NCBI RefSeq assembly: GCF_001696615.3
Contig: NZ_CP032279.1
Location: 2,046,001 to 2,110,000, forward strand
From: Acinetobacter sp. WCHAc010034
Lineage (GTDB): Bacteria; Pseudomonadota; Gammaproteobacteria; Pseudomonadales; Moraxellaceae
Length of the DNA stretch: 64,000 nucleotides
Direction: 5' to 3'
The notes beneath the pieces were generated by a model. That model ran no database searches. It had not been told where the DNA came from and saw only the letters and a list, made by a program, of their open reading frames with translations. Below, piece after piece: positions 1 to 8,102 of the stretch. The position numbers and the translations under genes were made by a program. The stretch's first letter is position 1, and each line of letters starts with the position of its first letter.

Positions 1-463
1 CCAGATTGGCGCCGCAGGAATCGCCGGATAAGATAATGTCCTTGGCCTGCACGCCCTGATCCAGCAGCTGGCAGTAGGCGTCAAACAGCGCATCCAGGGC
101 TTCCGGGTACGGATGCTCTGGCGACAGCGGATAGTCCAGATGCAGCACCTGCATCTGCGTGCGCGCCGCCACTTGAGTCAAAAAGGCGCGGTGGGTATTC
201 AGTGAGCCGAGGAAAAATGCGCCGCCGTGGATGTGGAAAATCAGCTGGGTGGCCTGCCGCTGCGGCTTCAGCTCTTCGGCGCGCAGCCCCGCCATGCGCA
301 GGCGGCGGATCTGCACATCCGGATTTTTCGGAATGGCGCGGCACAGCTGTTCCAGGGCAAAGCGCATGGCGCCGGGCGGCAAATTCAGCTGGCTGGGCGC
401 GCGGATGGCGGTTTTCAAAAAACCTTCTGTAATTAATTGTTTAGTCAGCGGCGATATCTTCAT
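1..463 (-). CDS. alpha/beta hydrolase (HSL-type lipase/esterase), 3' end missing
   Basis: Reading leftward from an ATG at 461-463 gives an open frame that leaves the window after 154 codons. It begins MKISPLTKQLITEG and contains the oxyanion-hole motif HGGAFFLGS and the nucleophile elbow GDSCGA, the two signatures of the hormone-sensitive-lipase family of serine esterases. Members hydrolyse short or medium acyl esters; the substrate cannot be told from this half. The acid and histidine of the triad would lie beyond the left edge. A GGAAA stretch lies just upstream of the start. The cut-off is the window edge, not a lesion. Confidence 0.85.
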   Translation of the reverse strand, partial: MKISPLTKQLITEGFLKTAIRAPSQLNLPPGAMRFALEQLCRAIPKNPDVQIRRLRMAGLRAEELKPQRQATQLIFHIHGGAFFLGSLNTHRAFLTQVAARTQMQVLHLDYPLSPEHPYPEALDALFDAYCQLLDQGVQAKDIILSGDSCGANL

Positions 464-619
464 TTTGTTTCCATTTTTTTATCTTTTCTGGCGCATATTT
501 GCTTATTTACCAATACAACTTACAAGGTTACACTAAATAGTCACATTCAAAAATTGCAAATTTACTGTGACTTTTTAATACTGTAAGCCGTCTATACCAG
601 ACCAGGGAAATAAACAACA

Positions 620-1057
620 ATGAAAAAAATTGCGTTAGCATTAGGATTACTCGGATTGACTGCGTTGGCAAATGCAGCTGACCCTTTAAACGGCACAACT
701 TGGAAAACGATTGATGACAAAACCAAGCAGCCGAAAGCGATTGTAAAATTTACTGAACAGAAAAACGGCACGCTGACTGCAAGCATTCAGCAGATTTTGA
801 CCAAAGGGGAAGAGAATGCCTGCACCAAATGCGAAGGCCCTTACCATAACAAATCATTGAAAGGCCTGCGTATTGTCAGCGGCCTTAAAAATGCCGGCGG
901 CGCAAGTTATGAAGACGGCACAATTCTGGACCCGCAGTCCGGCAAAACCTATAAACTGAAAGGCCAGCTGGCCGATGGCGGCAAAAAGCTTGAGCTGCGC
1001 GGCTTTATCGGCGTTGCTGTGCTGGGCCGCAACCAGACTTGGGTCCGCGCCAACTAA
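620..1057 (+). CDS. DUF2147 family secreted protein
   Basis: 145 residues. A classical signal peptide (MKKIALALGLLGLTALANA, cleavage after ANA) leads a small mature domain that starts DPLNGTTWKTIDD and ends in a basic, aromatic tail (LGRNQTWVRAN). This matches the DUF2147 family, small periplasmic or exported proteins common in Acinetobacter with no assigned reaction. Two cysteines in an ENACTKCEG stretch could form a disulfide or bind metal; that is inference. The gene stands alone, with its own terminator about 45 bp downstream and an AT-rich promoter region upstream. Confidence 0.85.
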   Translation: MKKIALALGLLGLTALANAADPLNGTTWKTIDDKTKQPKAIVKFTEQKNGTLTASIQQILTKGEENACTKCEGPYHNKSLKGLRIVSGLKNAGGASYEDGTILDPQSGKTYKLKGQLADGGKKLELRGFIGVAVLGRNQTWVRAN

Positions 1058-1103
1058 GCGGGGCCGGCCGGGCTGCATCAAGCGCCGGACAGGGATTAAA
1101 CAG

Positions 1104-1131
1104 AAAAGCCTGACGCAAGTCAGGCTTTTTT
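1104..1131 (+). terminator. rho-independent terminator of the DUF2147 gene
   Basis: Perfect 11-bp stem AAAAGCCTGAC / GTCAGGCTTTT (1104-1114 with 1119-1129), loop GCAA, followed by a T run. Confidence 0.9.
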
Positions 1132-1148
1132 AATATGCGGCCGGCGGC

Positions 1149-1535
1149 TAATGCTGATCAGTTAAGAAGTTTTGCAATAAACTTCTTAATCTTTGGGGCT
1201 ATTCACGGCGGAGTCTTACCGTTGTTAAATCGAATATTCGGAGCTCGTTTTGTTCCTTGCGAAACCGTGTTTCTCATTCGCCAAATGAGAAGCGAAGCTT
1301 CGCAAGGAAAGCATCTTGCAGCGCATGCGCCTCACCGCGAAACCTGTTCATATTCTGCACTTAAATGATTTTGTTGCAAAAACACTCCATTTAAAAGGCC
1401 ATCGCTTCGCCTTGCGCTTCGAATAAAAGCAGTGCTTTGTTTTTGCTCAGGTTGCGGATGACGCTTCCGTGTATCAAATAATATCGCAAGTTCAAAAAAG
1501 AAAAAGCCAGTCAATTTCTTAACTGACTGGCATTA
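1149..1535. mobile_element. candidate MITE, copy A
   Basis: The 387-bp stretch begins TAATGCTGATCAGTTAAG (1149-1166) and ends with the reverse complement of TAATGCCAGTCAGTTAAG (1518-1535): imperfect terminal inverted repeats differing only at three adjacent positions. It is flanked by CGGCCGGCGGC (1138-1148) and CGGCCGGAGGC (1536-1546), a likely 11-bp target duplication with one change. Inside are hairpins TTAAGAAGTTT/AAACTTCTTAA (1162-1189) and TTCCTTGCGAA/TTCGCAAGGAA (1253-1309, with a nested TTCTCATT/AATGAGAA), and no convincing gene. Copy B at 51728-51930 has the same ends in opposite orientation but a different interior. Confidence 0.6.
1501..1531 (-). terminator. terminator of the ArsC-like gene
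   Basis: Stem GCCAGTCA / TGACTGGC (1506-1513 with 1524-1531). On the minus strand it runs into a T tract, placed just beyond the stop of the gene ending at 1557. It coincides with the right end of the candidate MITE, so the element seems to have supplied the terminator. Confidence 0.75.
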
Positions 1536-1556
1536 CGGCCGGAGGCGGCATTTATA

Positions 1557-1904
1557 TTATTTCAATGCGCGGTACGCCGCCTCATCAAAGCCGACAATAT
1601 AGCCTTGCTGCGTTTGCAGCACCGGGCGCTTAATCAGGCTGCTGTGCGTCGCCAGCGCGTCAATCAGGCCGGCTTCGCTGGCAAGCGCCGCCTGCTGCTG
1701 CTGTTCACTGAGCTTTTTCCAGGTGGTGCCTTTTTTATTCAGGATGACGTCCTGGCCTTTGGCGTCCAGCCATGCCTTGAGGCTGCCGGCATCAATGCCC
1801 TGTTTTTTGTAGTCATGAAATTCGTAGGCCAGGCCCAGCTCATTCAGCAGGTCGAAGGCTTTTTTCATGGAGCTGCAGTTTTTGATGCCGTAAATTTTAA
1901 GCAT
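1557..1904 (-). CDS. ArsC/Spx family protein (YffB-like)
   Basis: 115 residues with a thioredoxin fold of the arsenate reductase (ArsC)/Spx superfamily. The N-terminus MLKIYGIKNCSSMKKA carries the usual cysteine, here as NCSSM rather than a CxxC or the Cys-Arg context of true arsenate reductases. The C-terminal IKRPVLQTQQGYIVGFDE block is typical of the family. It most resembles the YffB subgroup, proposed to use glutathione; arsenate reduction is not implied. Monocistronic, transcribed leftward. Confidence 0.85.
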   Translation of the reverse strand: MLKIYGIKNCSSMKKAFDLLNELGLAYEFHDYKKQGIDAGSLKAWLDAKGQDVILNKKGTTWKKLSEQQQQAALASEAGLIDALATHSSLIKRPVLQTQQGYIVGFDEAAYRALK

Positions 1905-2171
1905 AGCGGAGAGTCCTAAGGAAGTTTAAGCGGGTGCAGTTGAATCATGCAATGCCGGACAGGTTAGCGAAAAATGGCGCAAAGCTCTATGCCTTGCGCC
2001 GGAAGATTTAAGCATAAGCTGCGCGGCCCGCCGCGGAGGCTGTCATGAAAGCGACATGAATGGCGGTTAAGCTGTGCTTAAAAGAAAAAGCCTGAATCTG
2101 AAAGGCGGAAAATAATCGGGCGTGCGGAAATTCATGCTGAAAAGATAAAAAAACAGCAGGCGCAGAAAAGA

Positions 2172-2310
2172 GAAAACCCGCATTTAATCATCCTGATCAT
2201 GCGGGTCTCATTACAACGTCCAATGTCACATCCTTGAAAACCGGCTGAATCTCGCAGCCTGTTTTGTGTTCTTCCTACGGCGTCCTGTCCTTTTGTGTCA
2301 TCCTGACATA
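2172..2310 (-). ncRNA. Rsm/Csr-type small RNA sequestering CsrA/RsmA
   Basis: A non-coding stretch of about 139 nt read leftward. Its 5' end carries GTCAGGATGAC, a hairpin with GGA in the loop. Seven GGA motifs occur (complementary to TCC at 2301, 2288, 2283, 2273, 2231, 2219, 2191), including AAGGATGTG and TTGGACG. It ends in a stem ACCCGCAT/ATGCGGGT (2176-2183 with 2199-2206) whose loop holds another GGA (ATCAGGATGAT), followed by TTTTCT. Dense GGA motifs in loops plus a terminator are the hallmark of RsmX/Y/Z and CsrB/C RNAs. Which family member it is, and its exact 5' end, cannot be fixed by eye. Confidence 0.75.
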
Positions 2311-2397
2311 TCCCTGTGCCGTGCAACAATAATGCACTTAAAAGATGTATATAAAAAGCAACAAATTCGGCAGATGATGTAATCCATATGCCTGCAT

Positions 2398-2419
2398 TGA
2401 GTGAACAAATGTTCACTCA
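2398..2419. promoter_or_regulatory. palindrome upstream of the small RNA (candidate activator site)
   Basis: TGAGTGAACA and TGTTCACTCA form 10-bp arms separated by 2 nt, about 90-110 bp upstream of the predicted 5' end of the Rsm-type RNA. In pseudomonads rsm genes have an 18-bp palindromic GacA site in this position; the sequence here is not the Pseudomonas consensus. It could instead end transcription of a neighbouring gene, because a T run follows on the plus strand. Confidence 0.4.
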
Positions 2420-2430
2420 GTCGGCATTTT

Positions 2431-3249
2431 TTACAGCTTATAGTCAATAATAACAGGCGCATGGTCGCTGAACCATTGCTCTTTATAGACCCATGCGTTT
2501 ACGGCGCGCTCTTTCCAGTCCGGCGAGCAAGCATGGTAGTCAATGCGCCAGCCGACGTTCTTGGCGCGGGCCTGGCCGCGGTTCGACCACCATGAATACA
2601 GCTCGGCTTCCTTGCGTACTTCGCGGAAAGTGTCGACATAGCCTAAATCATCATAAATATGGTCCAGCCATGCGCGCTCATGCGGCAGGCAGCCGGAAGA
2701 TTTTTGGTTGCCCGACCAGTTTTTAATGTCAATGCGCTTATGCACAATGTTGTAGTCGCCGCAGACAATCACCGACCTGCCTTCTTCGCGCCACTGCTTC
2801 AGGATCTGCTGGTATTCATTCAGGAAGTGGTCTTTGCGCGCCTGAGCTTCTTCGCCCGAAGAGCCGGAAGGCAGGTACAGCGAGCAGATATGCACGTTCT
2901 GCTCCAGGCCCAGATTGAACTCGGCGCTGATGAAGCGGCCCTGCGAGTCGGCCAGCTCAAAGCCTAGGCCGTCTTGCACCGAAACAAAGGGCAGGCGGCT
3001 GTAAATGGCGGTGCCGGCATAGCCTGCGCGTTCGGCAGGGAACAGGTGCGCATGCCAGCCTTCAGGCTTGAATTTGTCAGTCCACTGGGCATGGGTGATG
3101 CGGCTTTCCTGCATGCAGATTACGTCGGCATCCGACTGTTCCAGCCATTCCAGCAAGCCTTTGGTGACCGATGAACGCAAGCCGTTTACGTTAATTGAAA
3201 CCACTCTTAGAATTTTTTGATCACTCGGATAGCTACTCTTTGGTATCAT
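2431..3249 (-). CDS. crc: Crc homologue / exodeoxyribonuclease III
   Basis: 272 residues from ATG 3247-3249. It belongs to the exonuclease III (Xth) family of AP endonuclease/exonuclease enzymes and sits back to back with pyrE, as crc does in pseudomonads. Segments such as KNWSGNQ...ERAWLDHIYDDLGYVDTFREV read like Crc, the catabolite repression protein that works with Hfq. Unlike Pseudomonas Crc, the catalytic residues are all present: NVNG, QES, GDYN, WRIDY and SDHAP. It could therefore still be an active nuclease. Automated annotation would say exodeoxyribonuclease III. Confidence 0.85.
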   Translation of the reverse strand: MIPKSSYPSDQKILRVVSINVNGLRSSVTKGLLEWLEQSDADVICMQESRITHAQWTDKFKPEGWHAHLFPAERAGYAGTAIYSRLPFVSVQDGLGFELADSQGRFISAEFNLGLEQNVHICSLYLPSGSSGEEAQARKDHFLNEYQQILKQWREEGRSVIVCGDYNIVHKRIDIKNWSGNQKSSGCLPHERAWLDHIYDDLGYVDTFREVRKEAELYSWWSNRGQARAKNVGWRIDYHACSPDWKERAVNAWVYKEQWFSDHAPVIIDYKL

Positions 3250-3288
3250 GCTCGGGTTTAACCTCAACTTAAAAAAATGGAGCACCCC

Positions 3289-3939
3289 ATGACAGCGCAA
3301 GCGGCATTTAACCCACAGGCTTTTATTGAACTCGCATTATCGCGCGGCGTGCTTAAATTTGGTGAGTTTACTTTAAAATCGGGCCGGGTGAGTCCTTATT
3401 TTTTCAATGCCGGCTTATTGAACGACGGTGAAGCGCTGTCGCTGCTGGCTTCCGGCTACGCGGCCGAACTGATGGAATGCAGCAATGTTGAAGTGGTTTT
3501 TGGCCCGGCTTACAAAGGCATTCCATTTGTCGCAGCGACTGCCGTTGCGCTGTCGCAGAATCACGGCGTGAGCGTGCCTTGGGGCTTTAACCGTAAAGAA
3601 GCCAAAGATCATGGCGAAGGCGGCGTGCTGGTCGGCGCATCGGTCGCCGGCAAAAAAGTCTGGATTATTGACGATGTGATTACCGCTGGCACAGCGATCC
3701 GTGAAGTGGTGACGATTCTTAAAAACGCCGGCGCGCAAATTGCCGGGGTGCTGGTGGCTTTAGACCGTCAGGAAAAAGGTCAGGGCGAGCTGTCCGCCAT
3801 TCAGGAAGTGCAGAAAGAGCTGGAAATTCCAGTGCATGCCTTAATTACGATGAAGGATTTGATGGATTATCTGGATGCAAAAGGCGAAAAAGAGTCTTTG
3901 GCGAAGATGGAAGCCTACCGCGTGAAGTACGGCATTTAA
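3289..3939 (+). CDS. pyrE: orotate phosphoribosyltransferase
   Basis: 216 residues starting [14 protein letters not shown] lies a few bases upstream of ATG 3289, which favours it over the in-frame ATG at 3277. It joins orotate and PRPP to make orotidine 5'-phosphate in pyrimidine synthesis. The PRPP-binding motif [16 protein letters not shown] is intact, as are FGPAYKGIP and the flexible catalytic loop ([11 protein letters not shown]). Its start is 39 bp from that of the divergent crc gene, so the two promoters must overlap. Confidence 0.97.
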   Translation: MTAQAAFNPQAFIELALSRGVLKFGEFTLKSGRVSPYFFNAGLLNDGEALSLLASGYAAELMECSNVEVVFGPAYKGIPFVAATAVALSQNHGVSVPWGFNRKEAKDHGEGGVLVGASVAGKKVWIIDDVITAGTAIREVVTILKNAGAQIAGVLVALDRQEKGQGELSAIQEVQKELEIPVHALITMKDLMDYLDAKGEKESLAKMEAYRVKYGI

Positions 3940-3988
3940 GCCCGGGCTGAAGCGCCTGAATTCGGCTTGAAATGCCGGAGGCGGGTGG

Positions 3989-4017
3989 AAAAAAAGGCAT
4001 CTTTTGATGCCTTTTTT
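3989..4017. terminator. bidirectional terminator between pyrE and TonB receptor
   Basis: GGCATC/GATGCC stem with a TTTT loop, flanked by seven A on the left and six T on the right, so it can stop both convergent genes. Confidence 0.9.
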
Positions 4018-4029
4018 GCAATTAAGCGC

Positions 4030-6315
4030 TTAGAATTGATAGTTCAGGCGCATTAAGAAGCTGCGCGGCGTGCCCGGCATGGAGTCTGAGCGCCAGTATT
4101 CTTTATTGGTCAGGTTGCTCACGGCCAAAGTCACATTCCACGGGTCGGCGCTGTAGCCAATCGCGGCATCGGCGCGCGCGAATGCCTTCATGTCAACAGG
4201 CGTATTGCCCAAGTTGCCATTCGGGTAGGCGCTGTAATCGCCGACATAGGTAACGCCAACTTCGCCGTAGATTTTGTCTGTCGGCAAATAGCGCACAAAC
4301 AGATTGCCTGTATGCTCAGGCGCATTGTTCAGGACTTTATTGACGTTGGCTGGAGTTTGAGTGTCCTGCTTAACTTTTGCATCCAGATAGCCGTATCCGC
4401 CGCGCACAAAGACATTATTCAGCACCTGGCCGATAAAGCTGAACTCCACTCCCTTGGACTGATGTTCGCCGGCAGTGGCCCATTCTTCAGGCTTAGTCTG
4501 ATCCGGCAAATAGCGGATGTTATTTTTGCGGATATCAAAAACAGAGAACTGCGTATTCAGGCGGTTGTCCAGCCAGTCGCTTTTAACGCCAATCTCGTAC
4601 TGTTCATTATATTGCGGTTCAGCATTAAATACCGCCATATTCTGACTTGATGAAGAAACTGCATTGACGCCCATAGAGCCGCCAAATGGCGCAAAGCTCT
4701 TATTGTATGAGGCATAGAAACTATGCTGCTGCGTTGGCTGCCATATAAGGCCGATGTTCGGGCTGAAGCTTTCCGCATCAATGCTGCGGCTGTAGTTTTT
4801 ATCCGAAGGGGCCAATAGCTTATTGGTGGTCGATGTTTCGTAATAATCATAGCGCGCGCCGAGCATCAGCTTAAAATACTCATTCAGGCTGATTAAGTCC
4901 TGCGCGAAAAAGCCTAAGCTTGTGCCTTCATTGTAGTTGTGCTGAGTAATGGTTTTGGCGCTATCACGGTTGCTTTGCGTCAGCTGGCCTGTAATAGGGT
5001 CATAAAAGCCGTCAATGCGGCTGCCGTCGGCATTTTTATTGGAGAGTTTCGGCTCCCTCTGCTCATAGGTCCAGTCGGCGCCCAGCAGAAGATTGTGTTT
5101 AATTGCGCCGGTGTTAAATTCGCCGCTGATATCCCATGTATTGGCAGTGGTTTTATTTGCAGTCTGCTGCCAGTAGTAGGTTTGCGAAATCTTGCCGACA
5201 TTGTTATTGCAGCGGCGCTGGTCTAAAGGCGTAAAGCTTGCGCCGGCTTTATTGCTTTCGCCGTTGCTGACGGTATCAGCCGCTGAGCAGTACGTTCCGC
5301 CGTAGAAATGGTCAAAGTTCTGTTCGGCCTGCCTGTGGCTGGCAGCCCAATGGAAGGCCCAGTTCGGAGCAAATTCATAGCGCAGGTCAGAGCGGATAAC
5401 CTGCAGCTCATCATTGATATAGTCGCCATCCTGCGCAAAACCGGTTTTTATTGAGGTTCCGGCAGGCAAGATGCTGGAGCTTGGCCCGCGGTCAGGCACG
5501 CGGTGCAGCTTGTCATAAGTGTACTGGGCGGTCCAGGTCAGCGTTTCATCATCATTTTTATAAGTGAAGCTTGGTGACAGCATTTCAATTTTATTTTCAA
5601 TGCCTGAGCGGAAGCTGCCGGATTCGCCGTATTCCCCAGTCAGGCGCACAGCCAGATTGTCATTCAGCACCTGGTTGATATCGGCAGTTGCGCCGTAATT
5701 ATCATAAGAGCCCGCATAAGTGCCGACCGAGCTTTTGGAGTCAAAGTTGGCAAACTTGCTGACCATGTTGACCACGCCGCCGCCCGCGCTGCGGCCGTAT
5801 AGTACCGATGCCGGGCCTTTCAGAATTTCGATGCGCTCAATATTGGCGGTGCTGCGGCGCACCTGGCCGCTTTCACGCACGCCGTCGCGGTAAATATCGC
5901 CTGAGTCTGCAGAAAAGCCGCGCAAGGTGATGCCGTCACCGCGAGTATCATAGCTGGTGGAAACCCCCGGCGTGCCCTGCAGCATGACGCTGAGGTCGTT
6001 TGAACCGTAAATTTTGTATTTCTGCACGTCAATGGTGTCAACGGTCTGCGGAATGTCTTTCTTTTTTAAGCCGTTGCGGGTGACATTGGCCTGATCATAG
6101 TCCACATAGCTTTTAACCGGATCAAGCTCGCTCATCGCTTCAATGGTAATGGTGGAAAGAACCGCGGCATTGGCGGCGGCCGGCGCGGCCTGAGGCTGAG
6201 CGGCTGAAGGGGCATCTGCTGCATGCAGCTGATGCGCGTTCATGATCATGACGCTCAGCAGGCTGAACTGGAAGGCTTTTTGACCACGGATAAAATACGG
6301 CTGAGAACGGTGCAT
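4030..6315 (-). CDS. TonB-dependent siderophore receptor (catecholate type)
   Basis: 761 residues from ATG 6313-6315. It has a signal sequence, a TonB-box region (STITIEAMSELDP), a plug with RGDGITLRGFSADSGDIYRDGVRESG and IERIEILKGPASVLYGRSAGGGVVNMVSK, then a beta-barrel ending in the terminal aromatic YQF. The plug is of the Fiu/PiuA class that takes up catecholate siderophores or their monomers. There is no STN domain, so no sigma-factor signalling is expected. A Fur-box-like site lies about 40 bp upstream. It is separated from the biosynthetic siderophore locus, so it may serve that product or foreign catecholates. Confidence 0.9.
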   Translation of the reverse strand: MHRSQPYFIRGQKAFQFSLLSVMIMNAHQLHAADAPSAAQPQAAPAAANAAVLSTITIEAMSELDPVKSYVDYDQANVTRNGLKKKDIPQTVDTIDVQKYKIYGSNDLSVMLQGTPGVSTSYDTRGDGITLRGFSADSGDIYRDGVRESGQVRRSTANIERIEILKGPASVLYGRSAGGGVVNMVSKFANFDSKSSVGTYAGSYDNYGATADINQVLNDNLAVRLTGEYGESGSFRSGIENKIEMLSPSFTYKNDDETLTWTAQYTYDKLHRVPDRGPSSSILPAGTSIKTGFAQDGDYINDELQVIRSDLRYEFAPNWAFHWAASHRQAEQNFDHFYGGTYCSAADTVSNGESNKAGASFTPLDQRRCNNNVGKISQTYYWQQTANKTTANTWDISGEFNTGAIKHNLLLGADWTYEQREPKLSNKNADGSRIDGFYDPITGQLTQSNRDSAKTITQHNYNEGTSLGFFAQDLISLNEYFKLMLGARYDYYETSTTNKLLAPSDKNYSRSIDAESFSPNIGLIWQPTQQHSFYASYNKSFAPFGGSMGVNAVSSSSQNMAVFNAEPQYNEQYEIGVKSDWLDNRLNTQFSVFDIRKNNIRYLPDQTKPEEWATAGEHQSKGVEFSFIGQVLNNVFVRGGYGYLDAKVKQDTQTPANVNKVLNNAPEHTGNLFVRYLPTDKIYGEVGVTYVGDYSAYPNGNLGNTPVDMKAFARADAAIGYSADPWNVTLAVSNLTNKEYWRSDSMPGTPRSFLMRLNYQF

Positions 6316-6352
6316 ACTCAAGGCTCAAAGTAAGGAGAATGAATAAAAACAA

Positions 6353-6373
6353 AGATGAGAATTATACTCATTT
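6353..6373 (-). promoter_or_regulatory. Fur box upstream of TonB receptor
   Basis: GATGAGAATTATACTCATT is an inverted repeat (ATGAG...CTCAT) resembling the GATAATGATAATCATTATC Fur consensus and sits in the receptor's promoter region. Confidence 0.65.
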
Positions 6374-6525
6374 GCTTCGCTTGAGCAATAAATAATGCAA
6401 AATTCACAGAATATTCAACGCGCCTTTATGCTTCTGCGAATTGCGCTGCATCTGGAAAAATCGGACGGTTTATAGAAATAACAATTTAAAACAATTGCTT
6501 AAACTTTACAGATGGGGCTGACGGC

Positions 6526-6720
6526 TTAGGCTGGATTGCCATCGCACTTCAGGCAGTTTAATGCCGCGCCTAGCTTGCTTTGCCTGCCGGCTTCAGTCAC
6601 CACCCAGGGGCGGTTCTGCCAGGGCGGGTCATGGCGCACGTGCTGCGCATGGCCGCAGGCTAAATCCGCGACCCAGTGCTTTTCTTCATCCTGATGAAAT
6701 CCGACAATGGCTTGAAGCAT
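6526..6720 (-). CDS. DUF3565 family protein
   Basis: 64 residues, MLQAIVGFHQDEEKHWVADLACGHAQHVRHDPPWQNRPWV. This conserved core with a CGH...HVRHDPPWQNRPWV signature and a C-terminal CLKC pair defines DUF3565, a tiny protein possibly binding metal through its Cys and His residues; its function is unknown. ATG 6718-6720 is preceded by GAGG at good spacing and is preferred to the upstream ATG at 6732. It is divergent from gshB. Confidence 0.85.
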   Translation of the reverse strand: MLQAIVGFHQDEEKHWVADLACGHAQHVRHDPPWQNRPWVVTEAGRQSKLGAALNCLKCDGNPA

Positions 6721-6959
6721 GGCTAACCTCATGGCAGCTGTAAATTAAAATGAGCAATACCGTCCAGCATAATCCTGCCGCCAGCAAGAAGCAAAATAAG
6801 CCGGGCATGAAATACTGCGCATGGGGCAGCGCAGGACGCTGCATTTTTCCGGTGGGGGAAAATATTTTAACTTCATCTGTTCAGCCGGTTAAAAGCAGCC
6901 GAGCCTTGCTGAAAATTCGCTATACTGATGCCAGTTCTAAAATTGAAGAGTGGAAGCAC

Positions 6960-7910
6960 ATGCGCGTACTTGTTGTGATGGACCCCATTGAAAATGTCAG
7001 CCTGAAGAAAGATACCTCTATGGCCATGCTGTGGGCCGCCGCCCGCCGCGGCCATGAATTGGGCTATGCATTGCAGCAGGATTTGTATATCGATCAGGGC
7101 AAGGCCTTTGGCCTGATTGCGCCGCTGCAGGTTTTTGAAAACAGCAGCGATTACTATGCGCTGGGCGAAAAGAAAAAAGAATCCATCGCGGACTATGATG
7201 TGGTGCTGATGCGCAAAGACCCGCCGTTTGACATGAATTTTGTGTATGCCACCTATATTCTGGAACAGGCGGAGCGCGAAGGCGCATGGATTATCAACAA
7301 GCCGCAGAGCCTGCGCGACTGCAACGAAAAGCTGTTCGCCACCCAGTTCCCTGAGCTGCAGGTGCCGACGCTGGTCACCTCGCAGCAGAGCCTGATCCGC
7401 GAATTCATTAAAGAGCATGGAGACGTGATTGTGAAGCCGCTGGACGGCATGGGCGGCATGGGGATTTTCCGCCTGTATCAGGACGGCGTGAATATTGGCT
7501 CAACCATTGAAATTCTGACCAATCACGGCGCGCAGCCGATTATGGCGCAGCGCTATATTCCGGAAATTGTCGATGGCGATAAGCGCATTCTGATGGTGAA
7601 TGGCGAAGCGGTGCCTTACTGCCTGGCGCGCATTCCGCAGAACGGCGAAGTGCGCGGCAATCTGGCCGCCGGCGGCCTGGGCGAAGCGCGCCCATTGAGC
7701 GAGAATGATAAGGCGATCGCCGCCAAAATCGGGCCGTTCCTGCGTGAAAAAGGCCTGATTTTTGTCGGCCTGGATGTGATCGGCAATTATGTGACTGAAA
7801 TCAATGTCACCAGCCCGACCTGCGTGCGCGAAATTGATGCGCAGTTCGGCACGTCCATTGCGGATGATCTGTTTGATGTGCTGGAAGCCGGCTTGGCAGC
7901 TAAGGGCTAG
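6960..7910 (+). CDS. gshB: glutathione synthetase
   Basis: 316 residues starting MRVLVVMDPIENVSLKKDTS, which matches the family's usual N-terminus; the reading frame is open further upstream but the extra residues do not resemble GshB. ATP-grasp enzyme joining gamma-glutamylcysteine and glycine, the last step of glutathione synthesis. Visible motifs are VMRKDPPFD, VVKPLDGMGGMGIFR-like glycine-rich loop, and EINVTSPT near the C-terminus. A TATACT box at about 6921 is a plausible -10. A strong terminator follows the stop. Confidence 0.96.
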   Translation: MRVLVVMDPIENVSLKKDTSMAMLWAAARRGHELGYALQQDLYIDQGKAFGLIAPLQVFENSSDYYALGEKKKESIADYDVVLMRKDPPFDMNFVYATYILEQAEREGAWIINKPQSLRDCNEKLFATQFPELQVPTLVTSQQSLIREFIKEHGDVIVKPLDGMGGMGIFRLYQDGVNIGSTIEILTNHGAQPIMAQRYIPEIVDGDKRILMVNGEAVPYCLARIPQNGEVRGNLAAGGLGEARPLSENDKAIAAKIGPFLREKGLIFVGLDVIGNYVTEINVTSPTCVREIDAQFGTSIADDLFDVLEAGLAAKG

Positions 7911-7930
7911 ATCCTAAAACCGCGTTAAGG

Positions 7931-7958
7931 AAGCGCGCCGGCAGGGCGCGCTTTTTTT
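7931..7958 (+). terminator. gshB terminator
   Basis: GC-rich stem AAGCGCGCC / GGGCGCGCTT with loop GGCA, followed by seven T. Confidence 0.9.
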
Positions 7959-8004
7959 AATTGCCGCGCCTCGCGCAGCTGATGGCGCATAAAATTTCAG
8001 ATAA

Positions 8005-8049
8005 AAAACGCTGAAAGCAAAAGGAACCTCAGTTGAGGTTCCTTTTGCT
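8005..8049 (-). terminator. terminator of the aldehyde dehydrogenase gene
   Basis: A near-perfect 15-bp stem (8016-8030 with 8035-8049, arms AGCAAAAGGAACCTC / GAGGTTCCTTTTGCT); on the minus strand T runs follow at 8005-8010. Confidence 0.8.
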
Positions 8050-8102
8050 GGAAAGTGCAGGACAGCAGCGGAACTCAGTCCGCTGGCTGTATGCCGGAGG
8101 GC

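Noticed and set aside
2132..2416. 94-codon minus-strand frame
   Set aside because: It covers the Rsm-type RNA, with GGA-loop hairpins and terminator; the peptide is not protein-like.
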